From: Cryptosporangium minutisporangium
GTDB lineage: Bacteria; Actinomycetota; Actinomycetes; Mycobacteriales; Cryptosporangiaceae
Reading direction: 5' to 3'
DNA: 64,000 bases
Assembly: GCF_039536245.1 (NCBI RefSeq)
Contig: NZ_BAAAYN010000048.1
Location: forward strand, 97,733 to 161,732
Part shown: positions 1-7,962 of the stretch, in pieces
Numbering within the stretch: the first letter of the stretch is position 1
How the letters are laid out: each line of letters starts with the position of its first letter
Translations under genes and position numbers: made by a program
Notes under the pieces: model-generated
Told to the model about the DNA's origin: nothing
What the model saw: the letters and a program-made list of their open reading frames with translations, nothing else
Database searches by the model: none

Positions 1-867
1 CTCTCCGAGGCCGAGAAGCAACTCGACTCCCTCGGCGTGAAGATGGACCGGGTCAACGAGCAGATGAACAGCGCCAAGGTCCAGCTGAAGCGGGTCCAGG
101 CGCAGCAGGCCGGGCTGAACCGTCAGCTCGCCGCCTCGCAGGCGAAACTCGACGCCTCCCAGGCGGAGGTCGGCAAGATCGCTGCGGCGGCTTATCGCGA
201 CGGCGGCATGCGGCTCTCCTCGTCGCTCCTCAACAACGGCTCGCCGACGAACTACCTCGACCAGCTGGCCGCGGTGGAGTGGCTGTCCGCCCAGCAGCGC
301 GACACGATCAAGCAGGCGAAGGCGTACCAGGCGAAGTACGACGACACCAAGAAGCGGGTCGACCTCCAGGTCCGGAGCGCGGAGCGGCTGAAGAAGCAGC
401 TCGACTCCCAGCAGAAGCTGATCAAGAAGGACCGGGACAAGTGGGAGCAGATCCGCCGGACGGCGTACGCCAAGAAGTACGGCAGCGCGCCCGCGACCGT
501 CACGTACAACGGTCAGGCCAGCGGTAACGCCGCGACCGTCGTGCAGTTCGCGATGGCGCAGCAGGGTGAGCCCTACGTGTTCGGTGGCTCCGGCCCCGGC
601 TCCTGGGACTGCTCGGGCCTCACGATGATGGCCTGGAAGCAGGTCGGTGTGTCGCTGCCGCACTCGTCGCGGCAGCAGTACAACTCGATCCGGCACGTCT
701 CGCGGGGCGACCTGCAGCCGGGCGACATCGTGTTCTTCTACAGCGACCTGCACCACTCCGCGATCTACATCGGTAACAACCAGGTGGTGCACGCGCCCAC
801 CGAGGGACAGTCGGTCCAGGTGGAGAGCGTCAACAACATGCCGTACGCGGGCGCCGGCCGCCCGTAA
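1..867 (+). CDS. NlpC/P60 cell-wall endopeptidase, 5' partial
   Basis: The reading frame is open from base 1, so the start lies outside the window. The first ~150 visible residues are Lys/Gln/Asp-rich heptad-like coiled coil, as in RipA/PcsB-type hydrolases. After a short linker comes a C-terminal NlpC/P60 domain with the catalytic Cys in WDCSGL (Cys codon 610-612) and His in HHSAIYIG, followed by VVHAPTEG. The family cleaves D-Glu to diaminopimelate bonds in peptidoglycan stem peptides outside the membrane. The coiled coil probably restrains or localises the enzyme. The signal peptide would be upstream of the window. A 12-bp hairpin follows the stop. Confidence 0.93.
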   Translation, partial: LSEAEKQLDSLGVKMDRVNEQMNSAKVQLKRVQAQQAGLNRQLAASQAKLDASQAEVGKIAAAAYRDGGMRLSSSLLNNGSPTNYLDQLAAVEWLSAQQRDTIKQAKAYQAKYDDTKKRVDLQVRSAERLKKQLDSQQKLIKKDRDKWEQIRRTAYAKKYGSAPATVTYNGQASGNAATVVQFAMAQQGEPYVFGGSGPGSWDCSGLTMMAWKQVGVSLPHSSRQQYNSIRHVSRGDLQPGDIVFFYSDLHHSAIYIGNNQVVHAPTEGQSVQVESVNNMPYAGAGRP

Positions 868-880
868 CGCCGTGCTCGCC

Positions 881-911
881 GAGCCCCGACCCGTACTGCG
901 GGTCGGGGCTC
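881..911 (+). terminator. Intrinsic terminator-like hairpin after NlpC/P60 gene
   Basis: A perfect 12-bp inverted repeat (881-892 with 900-911) has a 7-nt loop. It starts 13 nt after the stop codon. There is no strong T-run, which is common for actinobacterial terminators. Confidence 0.75.
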
Positions 912-992
912 GTGCCTTTGCGGCGCCGTGGGCCGAGGCTCTGTGCGGCGGGCAACTGCCGGGGCGCTCGCGGGCCCAGGAATACTGGGGCC

Positions 993-2438
993 ATGGCCCA
1001 CACCGACCTTCGCGAGTTCCTGAAGCGGCTGGAGAAGGCCGGTGAGCTCAAGCGGATCACCGCGCCGGTCGATCCGACGCTGGAGATCAGCGAGATCACC
1101 CAGCGGGTGGTGCGGGCCGGTGGGCCTGCCCTGCTGTTCGAGAACCCGACGCGCGGCGAGATGCCGATCGTGATCAACCTGTTCGGCACCGAGCGCCGGA
1201 TGGCGATGGCGCTGGGGGTCGATTCGCTGGACGAGATCGGGCAGCGCATCGGCGCCATGCTCAAGCCCGAACTGCCGCAGGGCTTCAGCGGCTTCCGTGA
1301 AGCGCTGGGCAAGGTCACCCAGCTGAAGAACGTCCCCCCGAAGAAGGTCAAGTCCGCGCCCTGCCAGGAGGTCGTCTACAAGGGCGACGAAGTCGACCTG
1401 AACAAGCTCCCCGGGCTGCAGATCTGGCCCGGCGACGGCGGGATCTACCACAACCTGGGCTTGACCCACACGAAGCACCCGGAGACCGGCGCCCGCAACC
1501 TCGGGCTCTACCGCCTCCAGCAGCACAGCCACAACACGCTCGGCATGCACTGGCAGATCCACAAAGACTCGACCGCGCACCACGCGGTCGCCGAGCGCCT
1601 CGGCCAGCGGCTGCCGGTCGCGATCGCGTTCGGCTGTGACCCGGCCGTCTCCTACGCCTCCACCGCGCCGCTGCCCGGTGACATCGACGAGTACCTCTTC
1701 GCCGGCTTCCTGCGCGGCGAGCGGGTCGAGATGGTGGACTGCCTCACCGTGCCGCTGCAGGTGCCCGCGCACGCCCAGGTCGTGCTGGAGGGTTACCTCG
1801 AGCCCGGTGAGCGCGCGCCCGAGGGGCCGTTCGGCGACCACACCGGGTTCTACACACCGGTCGAGGACTTCCCGGTGCTGCACGTCGAGTGCATGACGAC
1901 GCAGCGCACGCCGATCTACCAGTCGATCATCACCAGCCAGCCGCCCCAGGAAGACGGCCCGATCGGCAAGGCCACCGAGCGCATCTTCCTGCCGCTGATC
2001 AAGCTTCTGATCCCCGACATCGTCGACTACGACCTGCCGGAAGCCGGCGTGTTCCACAACTGCTGCATCGTCTCGATCGACAAGCGCTTCCCGAAGCACG
2101 CGATGAAGGTCATGAACGCGGTGTGGGGCGCCGGGCTGCTCTCGCTGTGCAAGCTGGTCGTGGTCGTCGACGCCGATTGCGACGTCCACGATTACCGGGA
2201 GGTCGCGTTCCGCGCGTTCGGCAACGTCGACTACGCCCACGACGTGTTGCTCACCACTGGGCCGGTCGACCATCTCGATCACGCCTCCTACCAGCAGTTC
2301 TGGGGTGGCAAGCTGGGAGTGGACGCCACCCGCAAGCTGCCCGGAGAGGGCTATCACCGCGGCTGGCCGGAGGAGATGCGGATGAGCCCCGAGGTAGTCG
2401 CCACCGTCGACCAGCGTTGGCGGGAGTACGGCCTGTGA
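993..2438 (+). CDS. ubiD: UbiD-family prFMN-dependent decarboxylase (menaquinone pathway)
   Basis: This 481-aa protein has the usual UbiD length. It carries typical UbiD sequence such as EGPFGDHTGFYTPVEDFP in the middle and a QSIITSQPPQEDGPIGK stretch. UbiD enzymes use prenylated FMN, made by UbiX, to decarboxylate aromatic acids. Here the likely substrate is the prenylated 1,4-dihydroxy-6-naphthoate intermediate of the futalosine pathway, inferred because mqnP and ubiX follow directly. The ATG at 993 was chosen because homology begins at MAHTDLREFLKRLEK; an in-frame upstream start at 912 would add non-conserved residues. The stop overlaps the GTG of the next gene. Confidence 0.93.
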   Translation: MAHTDLREFLKRLEKAGELKRITAPVDPTLEISEITQRVVRAGGPALLFENPTRGEMPIVINLFGTERRMAMALGVDSLDEIGQRIGAMLKPELPQGFSGFREALGKVTQLKNVPPKKVKSAPCQEVVYKGDEVDLNKLPGLQIWPGDGGIYHNLGLTHTKHPETGARNLGLYRLQQHSHNTLGMHWQIHKDSTAHHAVAERLGQRLPVAIAFGCDPAVSYASTAPLPGDIDEYLFAGFLRGERVEMVDCLTVPLQVPAHAQVVLEGYLEPGERAPEGPFGDHTGFYTPVEDFPVLHVECMTTQRTPIYQSIITSQPPQEDGPIGKATERIFLPLIKLLIPDIVDYDLPEAGVFHNCCIVSIDKRFPKHAMKVMNAVWGAGLLSLCKLVVVVDADCDVHDYREVAFRAFGNVDYAHDVLLTTGPVDHLDHASYQQFWGGKLGVDATRKLPGEGYHRGWPEEMRMSPEVVATVDQRWREYGL

Positions 2439-3331
2439 CGAGCGCGGTCGAGGCGCCGAACAAGGTGAAGGCGTTCCTCCGGCTGGTCATGATCGAACAC
2501 TCGGTGTTCGCGCTGCCGTTCGCCTACGTCGCCGCGCTCACCGCGATGCGGTCCGAAGGGCCGAACGTCCAGTGGGTGACGCTGCTGGTGATCACGGTGG
2601 CGATGGTGGCCGCCCGCACGGTGGCGATGGCCGCGAATCGCATCATCGACCGCCGGATCGACGCGCAGAATCCGCGCACGGCCCAGCGGGAGTTGGTCAC
2701 CGGCGCTCTCTCGGTGCGCTCGGCCTGGGTCGGGCTCGGCGTGGCGCTGGTGGTGTTCCTGGCGTCCGCGGCGTGGCTCGGCTGGTTCTGCCTCGTGCTC
2801 TCACCGATCGCGCTGTTCTTCCTGACGATCTACTCCTACGCGAAGCGCTTCACCGACTACCCGCAGGCGTTCCTCGGTTTGGCGCAGGCGATCGCACCGC
2901 TGGGCGCCTGGATCGGCGTCACCGGTGAGTGGTCCTGGTCGGCGTTCGTGCTCGGGTTGGCGGTGGGCACCTGGATCGGCGGGTTCGATCTGATCTACGC
3001 CTGCCAGGACGTCGAGGTGGACCGCCGGATCGGTGTCCGGAGCGTGCCGGTGCGGTTCGGCATCGCTGCGTCCCTGCACGCCTCAACCGTGGTGCACGTG
3101 GTCACGGTGGCGCTCTACGCGTGGTTCGGTGCGTTGACCGGGTACGGCTGGCTCTGGTGGACCGGGCTGGTGATCACCGCGCTGGTGCTGGCGTACGAAC
3201 ACACGATCGTCCGCCCGAACGACCTATCCCGCGTCAACCGCGCGTTTTTCACCGCCAACGGCGTCATCGGCATCGTGTTGTTCTTGTTCGCGCTGGCCGA
3301 CCTGGTCGTCCTGCAGGAGCTCCGGTGGTGA
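2435..3331 (+). CDS. mqnP: UbiA-family prenyltransferase MqnP
   Basis: This 298-aa integral membrane protein has about eight hydrophobic segments. It carries both Asp-rich UbiA motifs: NRIIDRRIDAQNPRT near residue 70 and YACQDVEVDRRIG near residue 190. These bind the Mg-diphosphate of the polyprenyl donor. The enzyme should prenylate 1,4-dihydroxy-6-naphthoate in the membrane. The GTG start overlaps the ubiD stop (GTGA) and the stop overlaps the ubiX start, so the three genes form one translationally coupled operon. Generic annotation would call it 4-hydroxybenzoate octaprenyltransferase; the mqn context makes MqnP more likely. Confidence 0.9.
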   Translation: MTSAVEAPNKVKAFLRLVMIEHSVFALPFAYVAALTAMRSEGPNVQWVTLLVITVAMVAARTVAMAANRIIDRRIDAQNPRTAQRELVTGALSVRSAWVGLGVALVVFLASAAWLGWFCLVLSPIALFFLTIYSYAKRFTDYPQAFLGLAQAIAPLGAWIGVTGEWSWSAFVLGLAVGTWIGGFDLIYACQDVEVDRRIGVRSVPVRFGIAASLHASTVVHVVTVALYAWFGALTGYGWLWWTGLVITALVLAYEHTIVRPNDLSRVNRAFFTANGVIGIVLFLFALADLVVLQELRW

Positions 3332-3993
3332 GACTCCCCTGGGTGGTGGGGGTCTCCGGCGCGAGCGGAACGCCGTACGCGCAGGCGGTGCTCTGCGGGC
3401 TCCTGGACGCCGGGGAGCCGGTCGATCTCATCGTCTCGCGCGCGGCCAGACTCACGTTGCTCGACGAGGTGGGCCGCACCATCCGGGACGCGCACTGGTC
3501 GGACGACGTCGCGGCCTGGCTCGGACGCGACGTGTCAGAAGTCCGCTACTGGTCGGCCGGTGATCTCGCGGCGGGACCGAGCAGCGGGTCGTATCCCGTG
3601 CGCGGGATGGTGGTGGTGCCGGCCAGCACGGCGGCCGTCGCCGGCATCGCGCTCGGGCTCTCGAAGGATCTGTTGCAGCGGGCCGCGGATGTGAACCTGA
3701 AAGAACGGCGACCCGTGGTCGTGGTGCCCCGGGAAACCCCGCTGTCCCGGGGGCACCTCGTCCACCTGCTGGCGCTTCACGACGCCGGAGCGGTGGTGCT
3801 GCCGGCCAGCCCCGGCTTCTATGCCGGTACTTCGACGGTGCAGGAGCTGGTCGACTTCGTCGCGGGCAAGGTGCTCGACAGTCTCGGGGTCGACCACACC
3901 CTGTTCACCCGATGGCGCGGTGAATTGGGCGCAGCCAGGTCGTTGGGGGAACACGCGGGTATCGGCCGCGTCGGCTCCGCACCGGCCGACTGA
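3328..3993 (+). CDS. ubiX: UbiX-family flavin prenyltransferase
   Basis: This 221-aa flavoprotein has the N-terminal FMN-binding GVSGASGTPYA motif and the C-terminal RAADVNLKERRP ... VPRETPLS signature of UbiX. UbiX prenylates FMN with dimethylallyl (di)phosphate to make the prFMN cofactor needed by UbiD, encoded two genes upstream. The usual CSM-type segment reads VPASTAAVAGIA here. The GTG at 3328 overlaps the mqnP stop; a GTG at 3325 is also possible. The C-terminus is slightly longer than in bacterial homologues. Confidence 0.92.
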   Translation: MRLPWVVGVSGASGTPYAQAVLCGLLDAGEPVDLIVSRAARLTLLDEVGRTIRDAHWSDDVAAWLGRDVSEVRYWSAGDLAAGPSSGSYPVRGMVVVPASTAAVAGIALGLSKDLLQRAADVNLKERRPVVVVPRETPLSRGHLVHLLALHDAGAVVLPASPGFYAGTSTVQELVDFVAGKVLDSLGVDHTLFTRWRGELGAARSLGEHAGIGRVGSAPAD

Positions 3994-3998
3994 GCCTT

Positions 3999-4214
3999 CT
4001 AGTGCCCGGCTGCCCTGCGCTCCTCGAGCTCGACATCCGGGTCGCCCGAAGCTAGCAGCGCGCGAACCTCGGATTCCCGGAACCGACGGTGACCCCCAGG
4101 GGTACGGATGCTGCTGATTCGCCCGGCCGCCGCCCACCTCGTAACGGTCTTCGGGTCCACCCGGAAAAGCGCCGCAACCTCACCAGGGGTGAGTAGACGC
4201 TCGCCAACCTCCAC
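3999..4214 (-). CDS. bldC: BldC-type small MerR-like regulator
   Basis: This 71-aa protein is almost entirely one MerR-like winged HTH: LLTPGEVAALFRVDPKTVTRW, then SIRTPGGHRRFRESEVRALL. It closely matches developmental regulator BldC, which binds DNA as head-to-tail oligomers. The GTG start at 4214 was chosen because AGAGAGG lies 5 nt upstream on the minus strand and the length matches BldC; upstream in-frame codons give an Arg/His-rich stretch with no homology. The gene converges with ubiX with a 5-nt gap. A 580-nt gene-free region lies upstream. Confidence 0.88.
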   Translation of the reverse strand: MEVGERLLTPGEVAALFRVDPKTVTRWAAAGRISSIRTPGGHRRFRESEVRALLASGDPDVELEERRAAGH

Positions 4215-4552
4215 TTTCGCCTCTCTTCTTCGCCGGTGCGAAATCGCACGATGATGCGCCCTACGGCGCGGCGTTATTGGTTCGCGAGTCATTCAAGCAC
4301 TGCGGGTACGGTTGCAGACCGGAAACGGCAAAACTTATCGATCGGGATCCGATGGACGATGCGTCACCGATTGTGTGGGCGAACCGTGATTCGCCAGGTA
4401 GGAAGCGTCTGTCTACCTACGATGACCTGCGACTACGGAGATTTGGACGGCTCGACCCGCAGTGCATGGAAGACGCGTCGGGCCGCTCTCTCAATCGCTT
4501 GACCAGCGATGTGTCTGTGGTCACGAATTGTCGAGCCCTGATCAACGAGTAC

Positions 4553-4594
4553 GCAACGGTCCGCAACGAACGGGTTCGTACCGCGGACCGTTGC
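4553..4594. repeat. 42-nt extended palindrome
   Basis: Outer arms GCAACGGTCCGC (4553-4564) and GCGGACCGTTGC (4583-4594) are perfectly complementary. Inside them is a second palindrome, ACGAAC-GG-GTTCGT. There is no T-run on either side, so an operator or RNA structure is as likely as a terminator. Confidence 0.7.
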
Positions 4595-4784
4595 ACTTCC
4601 TCGCGACAACCTCAGTGCTTTCCCTCGGTATCTCGGTTTGTGACCTGCGGTTCTGTGGTGGATGACCGACGTGTCCCCGGAACCGTACGGATCAAGGGGG
4701 TCAACGTTCGCCGCCTGGGCGGCTTACGATGCGCAGGGCCGGTGCCGGAGCGGTCCGAGTCGGTGCAGTAGCCGCTACCACCGG

Positions 4785-4790
4785 GGAGGA
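4785..4790 (+). promoter_or_regulatory. Ribosome binding site deciding the Lrp-family start
   Basis: GGAGGA lies 4 nt before the GTG at 4795. It supports that start over upstream in-frame codons. Confidence 0.6.
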
Positions 4791-4794
4791 ACCC

Positions 4795-5250
4795 GTGGAC
4801 GAGATCGACCGGCGGTTGCTGGACACGCTGCGGAGCAGCGGTCGCGAGACGTACGCCGAGTTGGCGCGCCGGGTGGGGCTGTCTGCGCCGGCCGTGCACG
4901 ATCGCGTCGGCAAGCTCGAAGCCTCCGGTGTCATCACCGGTTATCACGCCGCTGTCGACACGACGGCGATCGGTTTGGGCGTCACCGCGCTCATCGGTGT
5001 GCTCCAGGCCGAGAGCTCCGAACAGGACGAAATCGCCGACGCGCTGCACCGACTGCCGGAAGTGGAGTCGTGTTGGTTCGTCGCTGGTGAAGAGTCGTTC
5101 TTGCTGCTGGTGCGGGTGCCGGACGTCGCGGCGCTGGAGCACACGATCGGTCGGCTGAACCGGATCAACGGAGTCGCACGCACACGTACGACCGTTGTCC
5201 TCTCAACCAAATGGGAGGGGCGCGCGCGCCCGCTCGACGAACCGAGGTAA
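4795..5250 (+). CDS. Lrp/AsnC-family transcriptional regulator
   Basis: This 151-aa protein has the standard two-domain Lrp/AsnC layout. An N-terminal HTH (YAELARRVGLSAPAVHDRV, about residues 18-36) is followed by a RAM/ACT-like ligand and oligomerisation domain to about residue 135. Members sense amino acids and act locally or globally. The GTG start has a good ribosome binding site. No target can be fixed from sequence. The next gene cluster (threonine dehydratase, cysteine desulfhydrase) concerns amino acids and is a reasonable candidate, but it lies 480 nt away. Confidence 0.88.
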   Translation: MDEIDRRLLDTLRSSGRETYAELARRVGLSAPAVHDRVGKLEASGVITGYHAAVDTTAIGLGVTALIGVLQAESSEQDEIADALHRLPEVESCWFVAGEESFLLLVRVPDVAALEHTIGRLNRINGVARTRTTVVLSTKWEGRARPLDEPR

Positions 5251-5730
5251 ACGTTGGCACGCGAGCCGTCCGGATAAAAACAAGAGGGTTCCTCGTAATC
5301 CGCGGTCTCGCTTGGTGAGACGTTGTTTCGGTGGCCAACGAAATGCAGATTGGATCCGCGCGCTCACGCTTATTAGGACCAGGGCTGCGTGCGACGGTTC
5401 TCGGTAGCGACAATTTACCGCGGCTCTGCGTCGATTACGCTCGTCGGTTTCGGAATCGCAGAGTGAATGTCGCGTGCCCGTTTGCGTGGAGAAGCGTTAC
5501 CGTCGATACCGAGAGTGGTTGGCCGATAGGGGGAACGGTCGGCGAGCCGACGTCGAACGGGGTTCCGGATTCGCCGGGTCGGGGGATGGTCGAAAGGTCG
5601 GCCGCGTTTTCTGGATCGAATTAGCATCCGTCTAAAAGCGGATAAAGCAACCCTGGTTGCGGGTCGCGGCTCCTGCTCGGCGGGGGCAGCCCTGAGGATC
5701 TGCGCAGGTCGGCTGGCTATCGTGGCGCTC
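5251..5730. other. 480-nt gene-free region upstream of threonine dehydratase
   Basis: No credible ORF is present and the stretch is less GC-rich than its neighbours. Two imperfect structures are visible: CTCTGCG near 5423 paired with CGCAGAG near 5457, and the palindrome GCAACC-CT-GGTTGC at about 5646-5659. The latter lies some 70 nt before the dehydratase start and could be an operator. I see no leader peptide. Confidence 0.4.
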
Positions 5731-6759
5731 ATGAGTGCCATCCCGACCACATCCCCCGCATTGGTGACGCTGAGCGACATTCAGGCAGCAGCCGTCCGGA
5801 TTCGGGACTTGGTGGTGCGCACGCCCTTGCTCCCGTGCGCCTGGGCGGAGGACGGACGCCCGCTCTGGCTCAAGCCCGAGAGCCTGCAGGCAACCGGAGC
5901 GTTCAAGCTCCGCGGCGCGAGCAACGCCCTGGCGCAGCTGGACGCCGAGCAGCGCGCCCGGGGCGTGGTCGCGCAGTCGAGCGGTAACCACGCGCAGGCC
6001 GTCGCGTACGCCGCCCAGCGGCTCGGCGTCCGGGCCACGATCGTCATGCCGGACACGACACCGGCCGTGAAGCTCGAGGCGACCCGCGGGTTCGGCGCGG
6101 AGGTCGTGATCGTTCCTCCGGCCGAGCGGGACATCCGCCCGCACGAACTCGTCGCCGAGCACGGCTACGGCCACATCCCGCCCTACGACGACGCCCGGAT
6201 CATCGCCGGCCAGGGCACGGCCGGGCTGGAGATCGCCGAGGACCTGCTGGCCTCTGCGGGGGCGGGCCTCGGTGAGGCCGCAGGGGCTCCGGACGCGGCG
6301 TCGGATCTCGTCCTGGTGCCGGTCAGCGGCGGCGGGCTGATCTCCGGCGTCGCGACGGCGATCAAAGCGCTCTCCCCGGACACGCGGGTGATCGCGGTGG
6401 AACCCGAACTCGCCGCCGACGCCGCGGAGAGCTTCCGCACCGGCGAGCGCGTCACCTGGACGCCGGAGCAGACGTACCGGACCATCGCCGACGGCCTGCG
6501 GACGACGTCGCTCGGGGTACTGCCGTTCGAGCACTTCCGGCGCTACGTCGACGGCGTCGTCACCGTGTCGGAGGACGAGATCGCCGAAGCCGTCCGCGTG
6601 CTCGGTCGCAAGTCGCGGCTGGTCGCCGAGCCGTCGGGGGCGGTGACGACCGCGGCCTACCTGTTCCACGCGGCCGAGCTGCCCGCCGCGTCGCGGACCG
6701 TGGCCGTGGTGTCCGGCGGCAACGTCGACCCGGCGAAGTACCGCGAGTACTACGGATGA
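5731..6759 (+). CDS. Threonine/serine dehydratase (PLP fold type II)
   Basis: This ~342-aa fold-type II PLP enzyme has the cofactor lysine in GAFKLRGA (Lys59), a [13 protein letters not shown] loop and the glycine-rich SGGGLISG phosphate-binding loop. There is no C-terminal ACT regulatory domain, so it resembles the short, catabolic or serine-racemase-like threonine ammonia-lyases rather than the isoleucine-feedback-regulated IlvA. The reaction is L-threonine (or serine) to 2-oxobutyrate (or pyruvate) plus ammonia. The ATG at 5731 is used; a GTG three codons upstream (5722) is also possible and neither has a clear ribosome binding site. The stop overlaps the next gene as ATGA, so the two are coupled. 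Confidence 0.88.
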   Translation: MSAIPTTSPALVTLSDIQAAAVRIRDLVVRTPLLPCAWAEDGRPLWLKPESLQATGAFKLRGASNALAQLDAEQRARGVVAQSSGNHAQAVAYAAQRLGVRATIVMPDTTPAVKLEATRGFGAEVVIVPPAERDIRPHELVAEHGYGHIPPYDDARIIAGQGTAGLEIAEDLLASAGAGLGEAAGAPDAASDLVLVPVSGGGLISGVATAIKALSPDTRVIAVEPELAADAAESFRTGERVTWTPEQTYRTIADGLRTTSLGVLPFEHFRRYVDGVVTVSEDEIAEAVRVLGRKSRLVAEPSGAVTTAAYLFHAAELPAASRTVAVVSGGNVDPAKYREYYG

Positions 6760-7847
6760 CCAAGGCCCGAGCGTGGGCCGACGAGGCGGTTCGGCGGGTC
6801 GAGGCGGACGCCAACCGGTCCGCCGACACCCACCTCCTGACGTTCCCGCTGCCCGACGGTTACGCCGAGGCCGGCCTCGACCTGTACGTCAAGGACGAGT
6901 CGACCCACCCGACCGGTTCGCTGAAGCACCGGCTCGCCCGCTCGCTCTTCCTCTACGCGCTCTGCAACGGCTGGATCCAGGAGGGCACGACGGTCGTCGA
7001 GGCCTCCTCCGGTTCGACGGCGGTGAGCGAGGCCTACTTCGCCCGGATGCTCGGGCTGCCGTTCGTCGCGGTGATGCCGAGGACCACCAGCGCGGAGAAG
7101 GTCGCACTGATCGAGTTCCAAGGCGGTCGGTGTCATCTCGTCGACGACCCTCGTGCCGTGTACGCGGAGTCCCACCGCCTGGCCGACGAGCTCGGCGGCC
7201 ACTTCATGGACCAGTTCACGTACGCCGAACGGGCCACCGACTGGCGGGGCAACAACAACATCGCCGAGTCGATCTTCGGCCAGCTCGCCGCCGAACGGCA
7301 CCCGGTACCCGCGTGGATCGTGGTGGGCGCCGGAACCGGCGGCACCAGCGCGACGATCGGCCGGTACCTCCGCTACCGGCGGCACCCGACCCAGCTCTGC
7401 GTCGTCGACCCGGAGAACTCCGCTTTCCTGCCCGCGTGGTCGGCCGCCGACCCGAACGTGACCACCGCACGGGGGTCCCGGATCGAGGGCATCGGCCGCC
7501 AGCGCGTCGAACCCAGCTTCGTGGGTGGCGTCGTCGATCGGATGATCGGTGTCCCGGACGCTGCGTCGATCGCAGCCGCCCGGTACGCCACGCAGCGGCT
7601 GGGCCGTCTGGTCGGCGGCTCGACCGGCACGAACCTGTGGGGCGTCTTCGAGCTGCTCGCCGAGCTCCGCGCCTCCGGCGGCGCCGCGGGCGCCAGCGTC
7701 GTCACGCTGCTGTGCGACGGCGGCGAGCGTTACGCCCACACCTACTACGACGACGACTGGCTGCGGGCCGCCGGCCTCGACCTCGCGCCCTACACCGAGA
7801 CGCTGGCCCGATTCGACGCGACCGGGGAGTGGGTACCGGAGCGGTAA
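6756..7847 (+). CDS. cds1: Cds1-like L-cysteine desulfhydrase (PLP enzyme)
   Basis: This 363-aa protein belongs to the cysteine synthase superfamily, with PLP lysine in GSLKHRLA, an [13 protein letters not shown] substrate loop and a [16 protein letters not shown] phosphate loop. The long C-terminus with [15 protein letters not shown] is typical of the mycobacterial Cds1 group, which degrades L-cysteine to H2S, ammonia and pyruvate, rather than of CysK/CysM. Translation is coupled to the upstream dehydratase through ATGA, so the pair may act together in amino acid breakdown. A cysteine synthase annotation is the main alternative. Confidence 0.8.
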   Translation: MTKARAWADEAVRRVEADANRSADTHLLTFPLPDGYAEAGLDLYVKDESTHPTGSLKHRLARSLFLYALCNGWIQEGTTVVEASSGSTAVSEAYFARMLGLPFVAVMPRTTSAEKVALIEFQGGRCHLVDDPRAVYAESHRLADELGGHFMDQFTYAERATDWRGNNNIAESIFGQLAAERHPVPAWIVVGAGTGGTSATIGRYLRYRRHPTQLCVVDPENSAFLPAWSAADPNVTTARGSRIEGIGRQRVEPSFVGGVVDRMIGVPDAASIAAARYATQRLGRLVGGSTGTNLWGVFELLAELRASGGAAGASVVTLLCDGGERYAHTYYDDDWLRAAGLDLAPYTETLARFDATGEWVPER

Positions 7848-7962
7848 CCCTGGGGTCAGGGCCCGGTGACCCTGGGATGCGGGGGAAACGCTGGCATTCG
7901 CACGGAGCGCAAGGCAGCATTGGCTGCTGGCGGGGCGACTGCCGGAGGTATCGGGGAAGACG

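Larger units (their letters stand above)
4215..4794. other. 580-nt gene-free region between bldC and the Lrp gene
   Basis: No ORF here looks coding. Base composition is less GC-rich than in flanking genes. It must hold the divergent promoters for bldC (-) and the Lrp-family gene (+). Its most striking element is the extended palindrome at 4553-4594, listed separately. A long leader for a developmental regulator is plausible but is inference. Confidence 0.5.

Noticed and set aside
765..2357. Long minus-strand open frame antisense to ubiD
   Set aside because: High-GC shadow frame of a well-supported gene; its translation is His/Arg/Asp-rich with no domain.
5195..5624. Small ORFs in the 5.2-5.6 kb spacer
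   Set aside because: Overlap the Lrp gene or have atypical codon use and no ribosome binding site.
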